Source: Escarpia spicata
Taxonomy: Eukaryota; Annelida; Polychaeta; Sabellida; Siboglinidae
Assembly: GCA_963995525.1 (NCBI GenBank)
Contig: OZ023214.1
Span: 55,556,839-55,620,838, forward strand
DNA length: 64,000 nt
Direction: 5' to 3'
Positions 11,811-23,308 of the stretch are shown piece after piece. Below the pieces are notes generated by a model. The model was not told the origin of the DNA. It saw only the letters and a list, made by a program, of their open reading frames with translations, and did no database searches. The position numbers and the translations under genes are program-made. Position 1 is the first letter of the stretch. Each line of letters opens with the position of its first letter.

Positions 11811-12270
11811 CATGCAAACCATTGATTTTCTTTACACTTTTTTTGTTTATGTTTTCGCAAAGTAATATAAAAAAATCACTGTAATGCACTGTTTGTAAAT
11901 AATTTTTGTTTTTGTAGTAATTATTTATTCGCCACAAAAATGAAAATATGATCATTATATAACGATGTTTCTAAATGTTATTTATCCAAACAACTATAAT
12001 GTAATGGATATATAATTCATTAATTGTAAATATATTGTACGGTAATGTATTGTAATTATATATATATGAAAACATATTGTGATCTGTCTGGATAAATACA
12101 ATTTAGAAACATCGTTATATAATGATCATATTTTCATTTTTGTGGCGAATAAATAATTACTACAAAAATAATAAAAATATTTACAAACTGCATTATAGTA
12201 TAATTGTTATATTACTTCGTGAAAACATAAACAAAAAAAGAAGTGTAAAGAAAATCAATGGTTTGCATGC

Positions 12271-12351
12271 CGGCAGGATTGAACCGGCGTCGCCCGATTG
12301 TAAAATAAATGACAAGTAAGCAACGCGCCTACCCACTGAGCTAGCGGGACC
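12271..12351 (-). other. tRNA-like segment, right arm of palindrome 2
   Basis: Mirror copy of the segment at 11729-11810, with box A CTAGCTCAGTGGG and box B GGTTCAATCC on the minus strand. Confidence 0.5.
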
Positions 12352-12512
12352 AGCGGAAATTGTGTGACTGATTTAAGTTGTTAAGATAAATTGGACAACT
12401 CCTTCATATATCGACATATATAACGACATTCTAGTGATATTATGAGATTATACACGATACTTTATGTAGCTGGATACAATAAATGTTTGCTATGTATGTT
12501 TATTGGTGTAGA

Positions 12513-15500
12513 TTAGGGTGTGGTTGGTGGTATCGGTAGCGCGGTTGTAGGGGCCTCAGGTGGAGCTGTGATCGTCAGTGGAGCCTCGGGCGGTGCTGCG
12601 ATCACTAATGGGATTTCGGGTGGAGTTGCATTCGCTTGGACATCAGGCGGGGTGTCGTCTTCGTATGGCGGGACGTCTTCCGTGTCATCTCCATCCTCAC
12701 GATGACCGGGTACTAAATAGCACTCGGATAGTCGCACCTTGCATGATGAAGTGCGTAGTTGAGATCCGCTAAATTTGCGAATGTAGCACCAACTATTTTC
12801 TAGACTAAATAGCGGTCTCGAACTTGCGACTTATTGCGGTCGGATAGTACGTAAACCAAGTCACCGACATGAATTATCGGTACAGGCGCCTCTTTGCCGC
12901 GAGGAGCCTTCGACGTCTGGCTGTGTGCGTGATTTTGTAGGCGAGACTGGTGTTGTTCAGCGATGATGGCACGATCTAAAATAGGCAACTGCGCGTTGAA
13001 AAACTGGTCTCGTTGGAACCATAGTTCGCGTGCCGATAAGACGCGACCGCGGATTCTGGAGTTGAGTTGAGAGGTAGCAGTTGCCAGTATAAGAGGTGAC
13101 ACCGGTCCCCCGCCAGGCTCCTGTCGTAACAGCTCATCTTCAACCTCTGACACAGCTTTCTCGGCTATGGGGTTTTTGTTACAGTTTTTGATTCTCCCTA
13201 TCTCCAAACGTAACAGAGTTGGGTCGTTTACGAGAGCGATGAACCCTGGGGCTGGATTCACGCGGATGATCACAGGAGGCCCGTCGAGGGGTCGAAATTC
13301 TATGCAGAGTCGAGCGAGGCAGTCACGTAACGCGTCGTGGCGTTCGCTCTCGATGATGCACGTAGAAGTGTATGAGCTAACGGTTTCGCGGACGACCAAT
13401 ATGAGTTGTCGGTTACGCTTGATAACATCTGCTGCGAACGAAACACCAATCGCTTCGGGAGCGTCGGTCGTTGTTTGTTCGATGAGTGTAGTCGGGATAT
13501 TTTTTAGTGACATGCATGTATGGCATGCGTCGGTCACTCGCTCAATCGCGTTGTCGATGTCCAATGCGAAGAAGTTACGACGAACTACGAGTTTGAGTTG
13601 GTGTTTTGATGGGTGGTTCAGCTTTAGGTGGATCGCTGTTAGTAAGCCATCTAACACTTGTCGTGGAACTACGATAAGTTCTTTGGTTGGCGCGAATGTT
13701 ATGTCGCACTTGACAACCATAACGCCGTCGCGAGCCAACGTTGTAGTAGATAAGTAACGTTTTACGTCCTTGGCATTGGTTACATTTTTGGATGGACGTG
13801 TGCCTTGTTTTAGGTGAGCTCTGACGCGCCGTAGGTCAGGGCACTCTGGTTGTGTAGAGAGCCATGCGGACCTGCTCGTGAACGGAAGGCGAGTGAAACC
13901 GGATATGATATCTTCCACAGCAACACTCATAACGACAGATTGTTCGATTTGCGATATGAAAGAGCATATCTTGCAATGTGGTTCATGGCATTCAGGTGCG
14001 TTTCTGCTTGCGAAGTCGGATGGTATGTTTGATGAACCCGCCAGGTGGCGCACTGTGACATGGTATCGGGCGACAACTGACAGAAACGATGTCACGCGAG
14101 GGCTAGATGAAAATTCGCCACGGCATAGTTTGTCAATGGCCTGCACACACGGATTGTTGTCGGTGAGTAGACACGGCTTCGACTTTGATTGTATGATGTA
14201 CGGGCTGAAGTGTTTGACTGCTGCAGCAATGCATAACGCTTCGATTTCGCAGGGTAACCATGTAACTTGGTTTTTCTTTAGTTTGGCGCTTAAAAACCCG
14301 GCAAGACGGGTCTGTCCATTTCGCGAAACGTATAGTGTGGATCCGATGCCACGTTTGGTAACCGAACCGTCGGTAACGATCCATAGTTGGTCACTGGGCC
14401 GCGGTAATGTGATCGATCTGTTGGTGGAGAGTGTGTTTTGGGCTACACCGAACGCCTCGCGGATGTCATCAGTCCATGTCAATGTCTCCTGTGATTTCAT
14501 GCCCGCAATGTACGACTCGAGGGGTGCAAGTACTTTGGAACACTGAGAGATGACGCGTCCCAACACTTTATATGCTCCAACGAAGGAACGAAGTCCCAGA
14601 ACGGTTTGTGGCGGTGTGCACGATGCCAGAGTAGCGATGCGGTGAGGACTGGCATGTAGTGTACCTTCTGACCACACCCAGCCTAGGATGGTCGTTGATT
14701 TGGGGCAAACCCTGGACTTCTTTGTTGAAAGTCGTAAGTCGCATCGAGCAAGGGCATCAAGGACACGACTCCAGTTGTCTAGTAGCTCTTGTGGCGAGTT
14801 GCCCCCGCAGTACAAATCGTCAGCCAACTTGGCGACGACGCCCTCTTGTAACAGATCACCAAAGACTCGGCACATGAGTTCTTCCAATGCCGTCTCCGAG
14901 CCGGGCATGCCCATGGCACATCGTGTGTACACGAGAACTCCACGAAAGGGTGTCGCAACTCCGCAGTATTTGAATGAGTCCTTCGATAGAGGGATCTGAT
15001 AGAATGCATTCGTCAAGTCTGATACAACGATGTACTTCCAGCAAGCTATGGATCTTAGTGTCGAATCCACGTCTGGCATGAGAGAAGGCTGCGGCTTGCT
15101 ATAACGTCCTACTTCCGTGAAGGCAGTGACAAGTCGTGATCCTCCATTAGCTTTGCGTACTAGAAATGACGGGTTAAGGTATTTGACCACCACCCCGATA
15201 TCTTCTGGACGACGGAATACACCGGCCGCCTCCAAATCATCAAACTTTTCCTGAAGTTCGACGAGTTTGTCGCGAGCGTATTGCGGACACCTCCCCTTTC
15301 GCTGCAGGGGTTGGACTGGTCCCATGTTTACAGTTGGTGTGAATGGACCCGCATTCCCGTTGTATCCTACGATTTTCGAGTTGAACACGGTGTCAAATTG
15401 TTGATGCAGATTGCGGAACTGGTTGCGCAAGTCGTTAGACAAGAGGTTGCCACTGTCTAGTTCGATAGTGTCTGAAAATTGCACGTCTACTGCGTGTGTG

Positions 15501-16310
15501 CTTGTGTTTTTGACTACGATGTCTTCCACGTAGTTGGTGTCACATGCAGTGGTACCACGCACTTGGCAAAAGTGCTCGTTGCGTCCTATTTTTAAGGGAT
15601 GTGTACACGTGTTTAGTAAACGGATTTTGTCCCCGACTGCCTCGACAATGGCAGGTTGGGGCCAATCTTGGTAGTGCAATGTTGACTTATGATCGTTAGG
15701 AGGTTCGATCGCCACTTCAAGATCGCCGAGTGCTGATGGAATAGACAGTTCTATGTAGTCGCCTGGCCAAACAGTAATGGACGCGGGTGGCGCACGCAAC
15801 ACGTAGGCCTGCGCTCTGCGAATCGTGTGATATTGGGAACGGTTGACGTTCTCCATCCCGTAGTGTATCACAGTTTCGTCAATGCTGGTCTGATTTTTGG
15901 CGGGACGAACGGATATGTCATTGGTTGTCATGAATGGTGTTCCCGCAAGTACATCGACATCCAAGACTTTAACGACAAGGGCATCGAGGTGTAGGTCAAG
16001 ATTATCCCGCGATAACACGAGCCTTGTTTCTCCGACTACATTGTGTGGGGTTACACGTATTGGGTGGTGACGATGGAACGCCTTGAAGAATGGAGACTGT
16101 TTCGTATTTACGCTACAAGTCGCCGACACGTTTTGTACGTAATTGACGTAGTCGTCATTCACTGGTGGTTCATCGTCTCCGCTATCTTCGCAGTTTAGTC
16201 CTGTCACGTTGCGTGCCTTAGTCATGAACAGTCTGTCTTGCTCGGGCAAGTACTTGCAAGCGCTTAGATAGTGGTCTACTATCGGTCTACCAGCCTGCTT
16301 ACAGAGTGGG
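12513..16310 (-). pseudogene. Gypsy 1 pol: zinc knuckle, RT, RNase H, integrase
   Basis: One open frame of 1149 codons (12800-16249) extends upstream without a stop to a CPLC...H...C zinc knuckle near 16300. It shifts frame near 12800 into a Pro/Ala-rich tail ending at 12513. Domains in ORF residues: protease-like region (about 60-115, no clear DTGA motif), RT (about 320-520, catalytic LADD near 475), RNase H (about 620-760, 'TDGSV', 'LLTDNN') and integrase zinc finger (H...H...CHTC, about 870-920). The integrase core has 'FAAD' and 'AEKAV', but the position where relatives usually have the second Asp reads 'RVNPAP', so that Asp is probably Asn. The tail frameshift and this change argue against activity. 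Confidence 0.85.
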
Positions 16311-17114
16311 CATTGTTTGCTCGTTGGGTTCGTTGGTAGCTTTGTGGGCGAGCGGGCCCAGAGCGTGTGCGTTGTTGGTAGTAGGTTGACTGTCTCAGGA
16401 TATTTGTCTCTGACATAGAATGGATCTCGTCCAGTAGGGACCCCAGGGCCTGAGAGATCTCTGGTTTAAGACTGGCTAGTGTGCGGCTCCGCAGTTCGGT
16501 TCCGTAGCGCTGTTTTACGAGTCTATGTAGCTCCTGATGGATAAGTCTAAGCCAGCTCAATACAACCATGTTCTCTAGCGTCGGTGATAAGTCCTCATCT
16601 ACGGTCGGGAACTCGTCGTGGTGTGATATACCGCCACCCACTGTCAGCAGACTATCATCAACGAACGCCATGAGGCGTTGGAATAGGTCCTCGTGGTTTT
16701 CGTCTGATTAAAATTTTATGTCGGCGAAATCTATGAAGTGAGCGCCGCTTGTCTGAAACCCGATGTGAAGTCTGATTGCCTGCCATATGGAGTTGACGGG
16801 ATGTCGAGTTTTTGACGATGGTATTTCGCGATATGATCGGACAGAAGTTGGCAATCTGCCCAAGCATTAATTCTAAGTGCTCGACGTTTTGTTGTGCCGT
16901 TTGCCTAACCAAGCCTGGTGTGTCTTCGGTATCGTCAAGTAAGCCTCTGAGTGGAGAAGTGTTAGTTTTCTTTCCCCATGTTGCCTGGTCGATTAGGAAT
17001 GGTGCGAAATTCGCGTCCAATGATAGAGTATATTGGAGGTTTTGGTGCCAGCTCTTCTGTGTTTCGTGTTTTGAAATAGACCACTGTTTTGGAGCTCTCT
17101 GTGACTGTGCCATT
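16279..17114 (-). pseudogene. Gypsy 1 gag
   Basis: ATG at 17114 begins a capsid-type polyprotein (starts [11 protein letters not shown]) rich in charged and Gln residues. A frameshift lies between about 16660 and 16810, after which the frame 16279-16671 continues to just before the zinc knuckle. The gene is 90% or more like the piece at 28.1-28.96 kb, which is open over this same stretch. That comparison shows the frameshift is a later defect here. Confidence 0.8.
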
Positions 17115-17261
17115 GTCGCGTTTGACCTGTAGCTCAATCGTCTGTACAAATGCCGGCAATGTTCAATGTTAATTACTGCGTACGGAAAGTACGCATTCGT
17201 CGTGCCGTTTGTTTGGCTATACGAGTATATATCCACTTCAGTAGTGAAAACGCTGCCACCA

Positions 17262-17425
17262 CGCCATTATAGAAGGGAAAGACTCGATAACGACCAGAAC
17301 ATTTATTGAACAGACTTATCTCAAAGCGGAAGTCGAGGCAAGAGAACGTACAACAGGAACAAGGTATGGAATTAACAGACGCAATAATACAGGAAGCGGA
17401 AATGTGATACTTATCCAATATGGCG
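17262..17425 (-). repeat. Gypsy 1 5' LTR
   Basis: Identified by comparison with the copy at 29105-29243. The two agree up to 'ccaatatggc' and then diverge into different flanks, which marks the outer LTR edge near 17425. An AATAAA lies inside on the minus strand, and a possible primer site TGGTGGCAG follows at about 17257. The second copy lacks about 30 bases from the middle. Confidence 0.6.
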
Positions 17426-17429
17426 CTGC

Positions 17430-18287
17430 CTGTTCTCATTGGTATCGGGCACGGAAGTCGGAAATAAAGTGTCACCGTCACCATACCGACCTCGAATGGC
17501 ACGCGTCGCCCAATGTCTCTTATATCGATCTCTATCGTCCCGAACTCTTTACACAAAGAGGGACGCACTGGACAATATCGAAACTCTTGGACACGGGGCC
17601 CCGTTCCGTCCGATAACCGCAACGCTCCGCAACAACGGTGCGAGACTCACCGATGACACGTGACTCCACGACGTCCGTGTAGACGTACATGATGGTGAAT
17701 CCTTGATGCAAGTCCACCACGAAAGCGGCCTCTTTTTCGTAGGCGTACTCAACACCACCAAAACTGTCTGGTGTATCGCTGGTCGACGGAGGTCTGATGT
17801 TGTTTCTATGCATGGGCGGGGGGACTTTGTGTCAGAACTGGAGATCACCGTCGTATGGAAACCTGTTATGGTGTCCATGACACTCCCTACTGATATGCTA
17901 AACTCGGTTGTGGGTGTCATGTGCAAGGTTACCTTGTGAGAGATGTCGATGTAGCTCAGTTTCGCCTTTATCTTATCCGTCCACATTTTCAGCAGTTCCC
18001 TGTTGATTGCGCGCAACAATTGGATCACGTTGTAGTAATACTCGTGTTCGATTTTGGCAGATGGAGTGAATCCTGTACTATCGGACTCGTAGAGGTAGAA
18101 CGTGGTATTCTCCTCACGAACGTTGTACCAAGTGTGCGAACTCAAGCATATCGCAGTCCCACTCGCCGCTGCCCGATAGCACAACACGACGAGGCAAGTC
18201 CGTGATGTAATGAGCCACGGTGTTATCGGGATGCGTGCAAATGGAAGCGTTGCTAGGCAACGTCAGATAGAAATCACTCGTCGTCAT
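17430..18287 (-). pseudogene. Polinton penton-like (minor) capsid protein, frameshifted
   Basis: ATG at 18287 gives an N-terminus with 'FYLTLPSNAS' and 'FPDN/THPDNT' style, characteristic of the single-jelly-roll protein found in Polintons. After a frameshift near 18140 comes 'HTWYNVREE', then more shifts near 17815 and 17650, and finally 'FGTIEIDIRD' and 'VPFEVG' near the C-terminus at about 17450. All parts of the family are therefore present in order but spread over three frames. Its start overlaps the end of the membrane-protein gene by 14 bases. In a virion it would form the five-fold vertices. This copy is dead. Confidence 0.75.
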
Positions 18288-18555
18288 GTTTCAACGGCGG
18301 GTTGGGTTGTAGGTAACCCAACGAACTGCTCAACAGGGCCGTCCACAGAGTCGGATTACCGTGCCCGATCGACAGGTTGTAGATGCTGACCAAGAAGACA
18401 GTGTAAAAGACGACGACCTGACACAGAAACACGATCTTCTCTTTGCAACACGTGGTGCCGAAGATGTGCCACGGAGTCCTCTCTTTCCGCGGCGGCGGCG
18501 GCGGCGTCGGAGCGTCGACTTCGTCAACGGAGATTGTTGACGTCTCGTCCGTCAT
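18274..18555 (-). CDS. Polinton small membrane protein
   Basis: A 93-codon ORF, open from ATG at 18555. It has an acidic N-terminus with a run of seven prolines (about residues 16-22), a hydrophobic helix (about 43-62, 'FLCQVVVFYTVFLVSIYNLS') and a conserved-looking end 'LLSSSLGYLQPNP'. Similar single-span proteins accompany capsid and integrase genes in other invertebrate Polintons; function is unknown. It lies between integrase and penton, overlapping the latter by 14 bases, which suggests a shared transcript. It is one of the few intact frames in this copy. Confidence 0.65.
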   Translation of the reverse strand: MTDETSTISVDEVDAPTPPPPPRKERTPWHIFGTTCCKEKIVFLCQVVVFYTVFLVSIYNLSIGHGNPTLWTALLSSSLGYLQPNPPLKHDDE

Positions 18556-18588
18556 GGGTGGGCGAATGAAAGTTTGTCGGATGCGTGA

Positions 18589-19791
18589 CTAGTCCTTATA
18601 GCCAACGAGGGCCTTGGCATCGATCCAGCTGTTGAATTTCGAAGGGTATCCTAACCATTTCACCAACACCTCCCTTCGCCTGCCCACTTTGCGTCGCTCC
18701 ACTATAGATTCCACGTGGTACAGTTTATCGGCCGGAACCATCACCTTCTGCAACTCCGGTTCGTAGAAGATTCCATCCAATGTCTCGCTGTGATCGTCAG
18801 TCAATCAATAGACGGGCGGATCGGACGGATGCACCTCGCGTATAATGAATATTTCCTCGGTTCAATTCGCCATGTACCCTTTGATGAAAAGTCTCTTGAA
18901 CTTGCTGATACTCACGCGATCCGCCACGTGGTACTTGGGCACGCCCTTGCCATACAGATCGCCGTACAAGCGCTGCCACATCTCTTCCTGATTCGATGCA
19001 TTCACCTGCGACGGAGGCATACCGATGCTGCGGTGGAGGGTGTCGTTGTTCGAGCATACCATGTCCTGAAATATATCGATGTATCGCCTCGTCTCGTGTT
19101 TCGTCAGGTATCGCCACATACGCGTCTTCAACGTGCGATTAAAGCGTTCCACGATGCTCGCCTTGGTCTCCTCGTTGTAGGTGTAGAAGTGATGGATACC
19201 GTACCTTTCCAATAAACCCCGAACGCCGCGGTTCAGGAATTCCAGTCCTCTATCGGTCTGCAACGTCAGCGGACGATCGTCGTCGGTGAACAGTTCGTCC
19301 AGCGCCCTTACCATCGACGTCGCCGACTTGTTCTTCAGCGGAACGCATCGGGCGACTTTCGAGAAGACGTCGATCACCGTTAGCAGGAACGTCGTACCGT
19401 CGTTGTCTCTTTTCAGACTGGACACGTCGACGAGATCGGCCTGCCACTGTTGATTCCGGTCTCCTACGACAACGCGTCTGCGCCGGAAACGAACTCTCAC
19501 CGGTTTATGTATGGTATAGGCGTTCTGGTTCGATAGCCATTGTTTGAAGACTTTCCTCGGCACACGCTCGATAGGTCGGAAGGTGGCGCGACGCAGACTC
19601 GATTCCCCGTAACTCCCCACCTTGGTGGGATCGAAGTAAACTCCCTGCAGCTGTTTGCGACGGCTAGCAATGATGTACGAATAATATAGTCGATAGTAAT
19701 CACGCTCACGATGTGAAGTCCGGCGTAAGCGATAGCGGCAAACAGACAACGCAGACTGTCCCGTGGATCGAACATTATGCTGACGATTCAT
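18589..19791 (-). pseudogene. Polinton retroviral-type integrase with chromodomain, two in-frame stops
   Basis: The catalytic core lies in the 309-residue frame 18862-19791: D119 ('WQADLVDV'), D180 ('TDRGLEF') and E216 ('SIVERFNR') give a perfect D-D-35-E spacing. The upstream part holds the usual 'YYRLYY...DPTKVGSYG' segment. In the same frame, after stops near 18862 and 18805, follows a C-terminal chromodomain ('HVESIVERRK', 'EVLVKWLGYP', 'NSWID'). Chromodomain-bearing integrases are the hallmark of Polintons and insert the element with 6-bp duplications. Apart from the two stops the gene is well preserved. Confidence 0.88.
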
Positions 19792-19989
19792 GACGGTGGG
19801 CCTCCTTTAAGGACTCTCCCATTCCGATGTCTTGCGTCCTTCCGACGGTGGCGCGGATAGGGCGGACGGGTCCCTTCATTGTCGACGCCCGAGTGGTGTC
19901 CACTGCAGCGTTCGTCGTGCTCTACCGAGCGATTATGTGGCTGCTGCCGCCACTGCACTCTTCTTTTGTGTTTATAAAATGTGTAGTTT

Positions 19990-20356
19990 CCTAGCCTCGT
20001 TACCCACCAACTCCATAGGTAGATTCGTGTCGCCGAATTGGCGCGCAAACACCTGCCATCCCGTCAGATCGCCGACGGTCTTTTTCGCGCGCCACAGATT
20101 GTTCAAGAGATCCACCACGTTACTTCAGGATACCGCTACTCCTTTGTGGATGAGTTCTCCGCGCGCAATCCACACAATGTCTCGTTTGAGACATTCCATC
20201 AGTCGTCTGGCTTTGGGCCGAAGCTTTGGGAATGCTGTCGACGACTTCCGCTTCTATACCTCCCACCCCAGTAGTTATTAGGGCCCGGAGAGCCCGGTGC
20301 AAGATTGAAAGATCAAAGGACATCAAAGGGTTTCGGGGCAGTAGCCCCGTTTTCAA
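19990..20356 (-). pseudogene. Unassigned Polinton gene upstream of integrase
   Basis: Minus-strand coding-like sequence starts at an ATG at 20356 ('MKTGLLPRNPLMSFDLSI'), shifts frame near 20270, and continues as a basic segment with 'NNLWRAKKTVGDLTGW' before ending near 19990. Frame changes and a stop near 20125 show it is broken. Small basic proteins in this position occur in related elements, but I cannot assign a function. Confidence 0.4.
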
Positions 20357-20362
20357 TCTTTA
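20302..20362. other. Double hairpin
   Basis: AAGATTGAAA at 20302 pairs with TTTCAATCTT at about 20353, and inside it GGGGCAGTAGCCCC (about 20334) forms a tight stem-loop. It overlaps the start of the unassigned minus-strand gene. It could be an RNA structure or a repeat remnant. Confidence 0.4.
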
Positions 20363-20499
20363 CTTATAAAAAAGAAATGATTATTGACCTGTCATAAAAA
20401 TCTACTAATAAAAAACCTCTTATCTTAATTGGTTTTTGACAGCCTTACTTACATATAAAAAAGTTTGATTGATGACCGTGCTGCCGACCAACCGCGGCA

Positions 20500-20795
20500 C
20501 GCCGCCTGTTCATCTAAGTACATTAGAGCTGACCTCTAGTGGTTATACATGTTATGATAACGTAGAAGGTAGCGTCTCTAATAGCTATGCCCTTTAGTGG
20601 TATGATAACGTTGACCTTAGCGCCTCTAGTGTAAGAATGAGTAATCAGTCATTTATGCGAAATAGGTTATATAGTGGTTATACACGAGGAATAACGTAGA
20701 AGGTAGCGCCTCTAGTGGCTATGCCCTCTAGTGGTATGATAACGTAGACGGTAGCGCCTCTAGTGTAAGAATGAGTAATGCGTGAAAAATAGAAG
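20500..20795. repeat. Tandem repeats, GTAGCGCCTCTAGTG-type unit
   Basis: Repeats of a unit containing 'ctctagtggtatgataacgtagaaggtagcg' with variants occur between 20525 and 20770. They are part of the gene-free middle of Polinton A (20360-21430), in which no ORF with a domain signal is seen. Confidence 0.55.
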
Positions 20796-20904
20796 TGTTA
20801 TAATCAGTGTAGGACGGTGTATTAATTGCATGTGTTGTGAGCTGGTTGTTTTATTCTCTCGCTTTCCCATACAAACTTGTAGTCGGTGATGAAATACAAC
20901 GGCG

Positions 20905-21185
20905 GCTGTTGGTGTCGCTAATGATGACGATATTGGTGATCTATGACTTTGACGCCGTCGGTGCCCTAGTTAAGCCTAGCTGTAAGCTGGCGTACATAAA
21001 TGATGACGATATTGATGACTTTGACGCCGTCGGTGCCCTAGTTCAGCCTAGCTGTAAGCGATTTGCCGTGAGGCGGAACGCTAAGCGCTAAAAAATATAG
21101 ACTGACGCTGACTGCCCTAGTTAAGCCTAGCTGTAAGCGATTTGCCGTGAGGCGGAACGCTAAGCGCTAAAAATATAGACTGACG
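20905..21185. repeat. Tandem repeats containing GCCCTAGTTAAGCCTAGCTGTAAGC
   Basis: Three overlapping copies of a unit with 'gccctagtt[ac]agcctagctgtaagc' are seen near 20968, 21033 and 21112. The last two also share about 70 bases including 'tttgccgtgaggcggaacgc'. That last block returns inverted near 24780. Confidence 0.6.
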
Positions 21186-21435
21186 CTGATTGGGGAACAC
21201 TACTGTATTACTATTCATACCGTAACCTAGGTAGAAATAAGACTAGTTTCTAATAAGGGTGCTGTATTTTTAAACTAAAGTTGACTTTATAGTGGATTAT
21301 TATGCACAAGTAGTTGGAATATTACACGAGGACCATATTGTGAACATAGGAAAGGAGACGGTAAGCAATATATTTTTATTAATGCATTTTACAACGTTAG
21401 TCAGTTTTAGCGTATATAATATTTCAAAAAAATGT

Positions 21436-22068
21436 TTAATAACCTCCATAATCCATAGGTGGTCCGCCACCGGAGTACGATGGTCGAGGGGGTCCTGTGT
21501 AAGGGGGAAAGCTATCCCCGAATTGACGACGAGGTGGTGGTGATGGTAGTTCATCGGTTGAGTGTGACTGAGGCGGCGCCGCGTCACGGCCGAGCATTCG
21601 TAGCACGACGCCGCGACCGAGCACTCGCTGTTGAGTCGGTCGACGTTGCACACCCACCACGGCGGCCGTGGTGCGCTGTGTTTCCACTCGACGTTGATGC
21701 CCTCCCCCTGCCGATTTGACGGTAGCACATTGTAGGCGGCGCAACAATGTTTCCTCCACGGCCGACAACACCGGGTATCGGCGTAAATGTAACGATTCCA
21801 CGCGTATGTGAATCCTCTTTCTCCTTCGTGGGTCTAGGCGGGGGTAGTCCAAACCTGTTTTGTGGTTAATTTTTTTCGATATGTAAAACATATAGATACA
21901 AATTTATAGTTATTAAAGGTAAAAAATAGTAGAATTAGTCAATTATATAGAGTGAATATTAAAAGAAAAGATAGGTGATGTAGTAACGTACCGATCAGGT
22001 TCGTGATGCTCTCTTTCTACATAGTGGTCCGGTTCTTTGTAGGAAATGTGTTCCGCCATAGCTTTCAT
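21436..22068 (-). CDS. Polinton proline-rich gene with one predicted intron
   Basis: Exon 1 (21992-22068) starts at ATG 22068 and ends at donor CG|GTACGT. An AT-rich intron follows to acceptor AACCACAAAACAG|G at 21854. Two frames stay open in exon 2. The simple splice enters one rich in Pro, Gly and Arg that ends near 21590. The longer frame runs to 21436 and ends in 'PPYTGPPRPSYSGGGPPMDY'. Which is real is unclear and a small indel is possible. The gene is divergent from the RPA-like gene, sharing the 22069-22474 spacer. Function unknown; Pro/Tyr-rich small proteins are common virion components. Confidence 0.4.
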
Positions 22069-22283
22069 TTAACGGTATGTCAGCAAATGTTTTTTTACGC
22101 CGTTCGCTGTATGCGCGCTTATGAACGCCTGACGCTTGGCACCATCACGTAGGCCTTTACCCGACTGGGTTGCGTAATTTTCTAAATTCTTAATAAAAGC
22201 TTAGATGTGTAACATAAACGGTCTATAATATGAAACAAGGAATAGAGACTCTTATGGTAAACTTATAGTTGAAAATAACGCTG

Positions 22284-22291
22284 TATAAAAG
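22284..22291 (+). promoter_or_regulatory. TATA box upstream of the RPA-like gene (Polinton A)
   Basis: TATAAAAG in the divergent spacer, 184 bases before the ATG at 22475, placing a transcript start near 22315. Confidence 0.5.
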
Positions 22292-22474
22292 CGACGCGAA
22301 GTTTGTGCACTAACACGACCGCTCGTTTTTTGTATTTTCAAAAACCTTGTTAGACTCGGCTGTTTTGTGGTATACGTGTTCTAGCGCCCGTAGGCCATTC
22401 ACTATGCTCTGTATTCACTCGTTTTCGGTGTGTTAACGTCGTTTATTTTTCTTCGTTACCAGACTGCGGTTGTC

Positions 22475-23308
22475 ATGTCGATGCAAGGATAACAAGGTGT
22501 ATTGGGGCCTCTACTGAAGAAAAGGAAGAAGTTGACGCCAAAGCCTTCTACGTCGGCAACTGTCTCCACTGCTACCGGTATCAACGCGCCCGTTGCCGCC
22601 GCCGCTGCAGCAACGCCGCCCGTCGCCGCAGAGGCGATCAGCGCGCCCATTGCCGCAGCAGCAGCAACGCCGCAGAAGACCGTTTCTACGGCAGTCGCTG
22701 CAGAGGCGCCACCCGGTATCAGCGCGCCCGTTACCGGCCACACTGCAGAGGCGACACCCGGCATCAACGCGGCGGCGGTCCCTGTGGATGATCCCGCGTC
22801 GTCGCTCTACGCGCCAACACCTGTGAGTTTGAGCGAGCTCATACAGGCGGAAGACGGCTTGTATAAGATAGCTACGCCCGTAAGGATCGTAGCTATCACG
22901 TGGAGGAGTAAGTGCACGTACGCGGGGTGCACCCAGTGCCGGCGTAAGGTGGTTCTTTCGAATGCCGGAACTATGATGTGCTTATCCCAAGGGATGCAAA
23001 GTGAGCCGAAAAACTATTTTTCGGTTCGCGCAATGGTGAAGGAGGATGTCGAACCGGAGAGCGATCACGAAATTTGGCTCAGTCTATTCGATAACGTTAT
23101 GTCGCAGCTCGTCCCCTTCCACGCCGACTATATAGCGTGTATGGGTCCGGAAAAATTGCGCGACATGATCCTGACGCTCGTCGGTACGAAAAACTGTAGG
23201 ACTGCTGTAGGACGTCGACCGGGCTCTCGACAGTATAATCGCCGACGGTTTGAGGACTGTGCACGAGGCACCGGTTGTGCCGCCGCCGCCGTAGGCGGTG
23301 GAAGTTGA
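22475..23308 (+). pseudogene. Polinton RPA70-C-like single-strand DNA-binding protein, copy A
   Basis: ATG at 22475 is followed in frame by a stop at 22490-22492; the same frame then stays open to 23308. It opens with a basic, nuclear-signal-like KKRKKLTPK (about 22520), then a low-complexity Ala/Pro repeat of about 85 residues, then a domain matching the copy at 30729. That domain has 'DGLYKIATPVRIV', a zinc-ribbon-like CTQCRRKV...C, 'FSVRAMVKED', and 'IWLSLFDNVMSQLV' followed by 'YIACMGPEKLRDMI'. The order matches the zinc-ribbon OB fold (DBD-C) of RPA70. The 3' end drifts out of frame near 23195. Predicted role: coating single strands during element replication. Inactive as it stands because of the early stop. 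Confidence 0.6.

Larger units (their letters stand above)
11288..12515. repeat. Large palindrome 2, second copy of the palindromic element, right end cut
   Basis: The left arm (from about 11288) and right arm (to 12515) are inverted copies, and both match palindrome 1 at 2312-3781. The right arm stops at the junction with Gypsy element 1, inside the sequence that continues outward in palindrome 1. Centre near 12030. Confidence 0.75.
12516..17425 (-). mobile_element. Gypsy-type LTR retrotransposon 1, 3' end missing
   Basis: A minus-strand element with 5' LTR (about 17262-17425), gag (to 17114) and a long pol. The pol reading frame ends exactly where it meets palindrome 2, and no 3' LTR is seen, so the downstream end was lost. 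A second copy of its LTR and gag sits in Polinton B at 28.1-29.2 kb. Confidence 0.8.

Noticed and set aside
2737..12351. Four functional tRNA genes
   Set aside because: Box A and box B motifs are present, but the acceptor stems do not pair and the anticodon arm is irregular. They are tRNA-like parts of a repeat.
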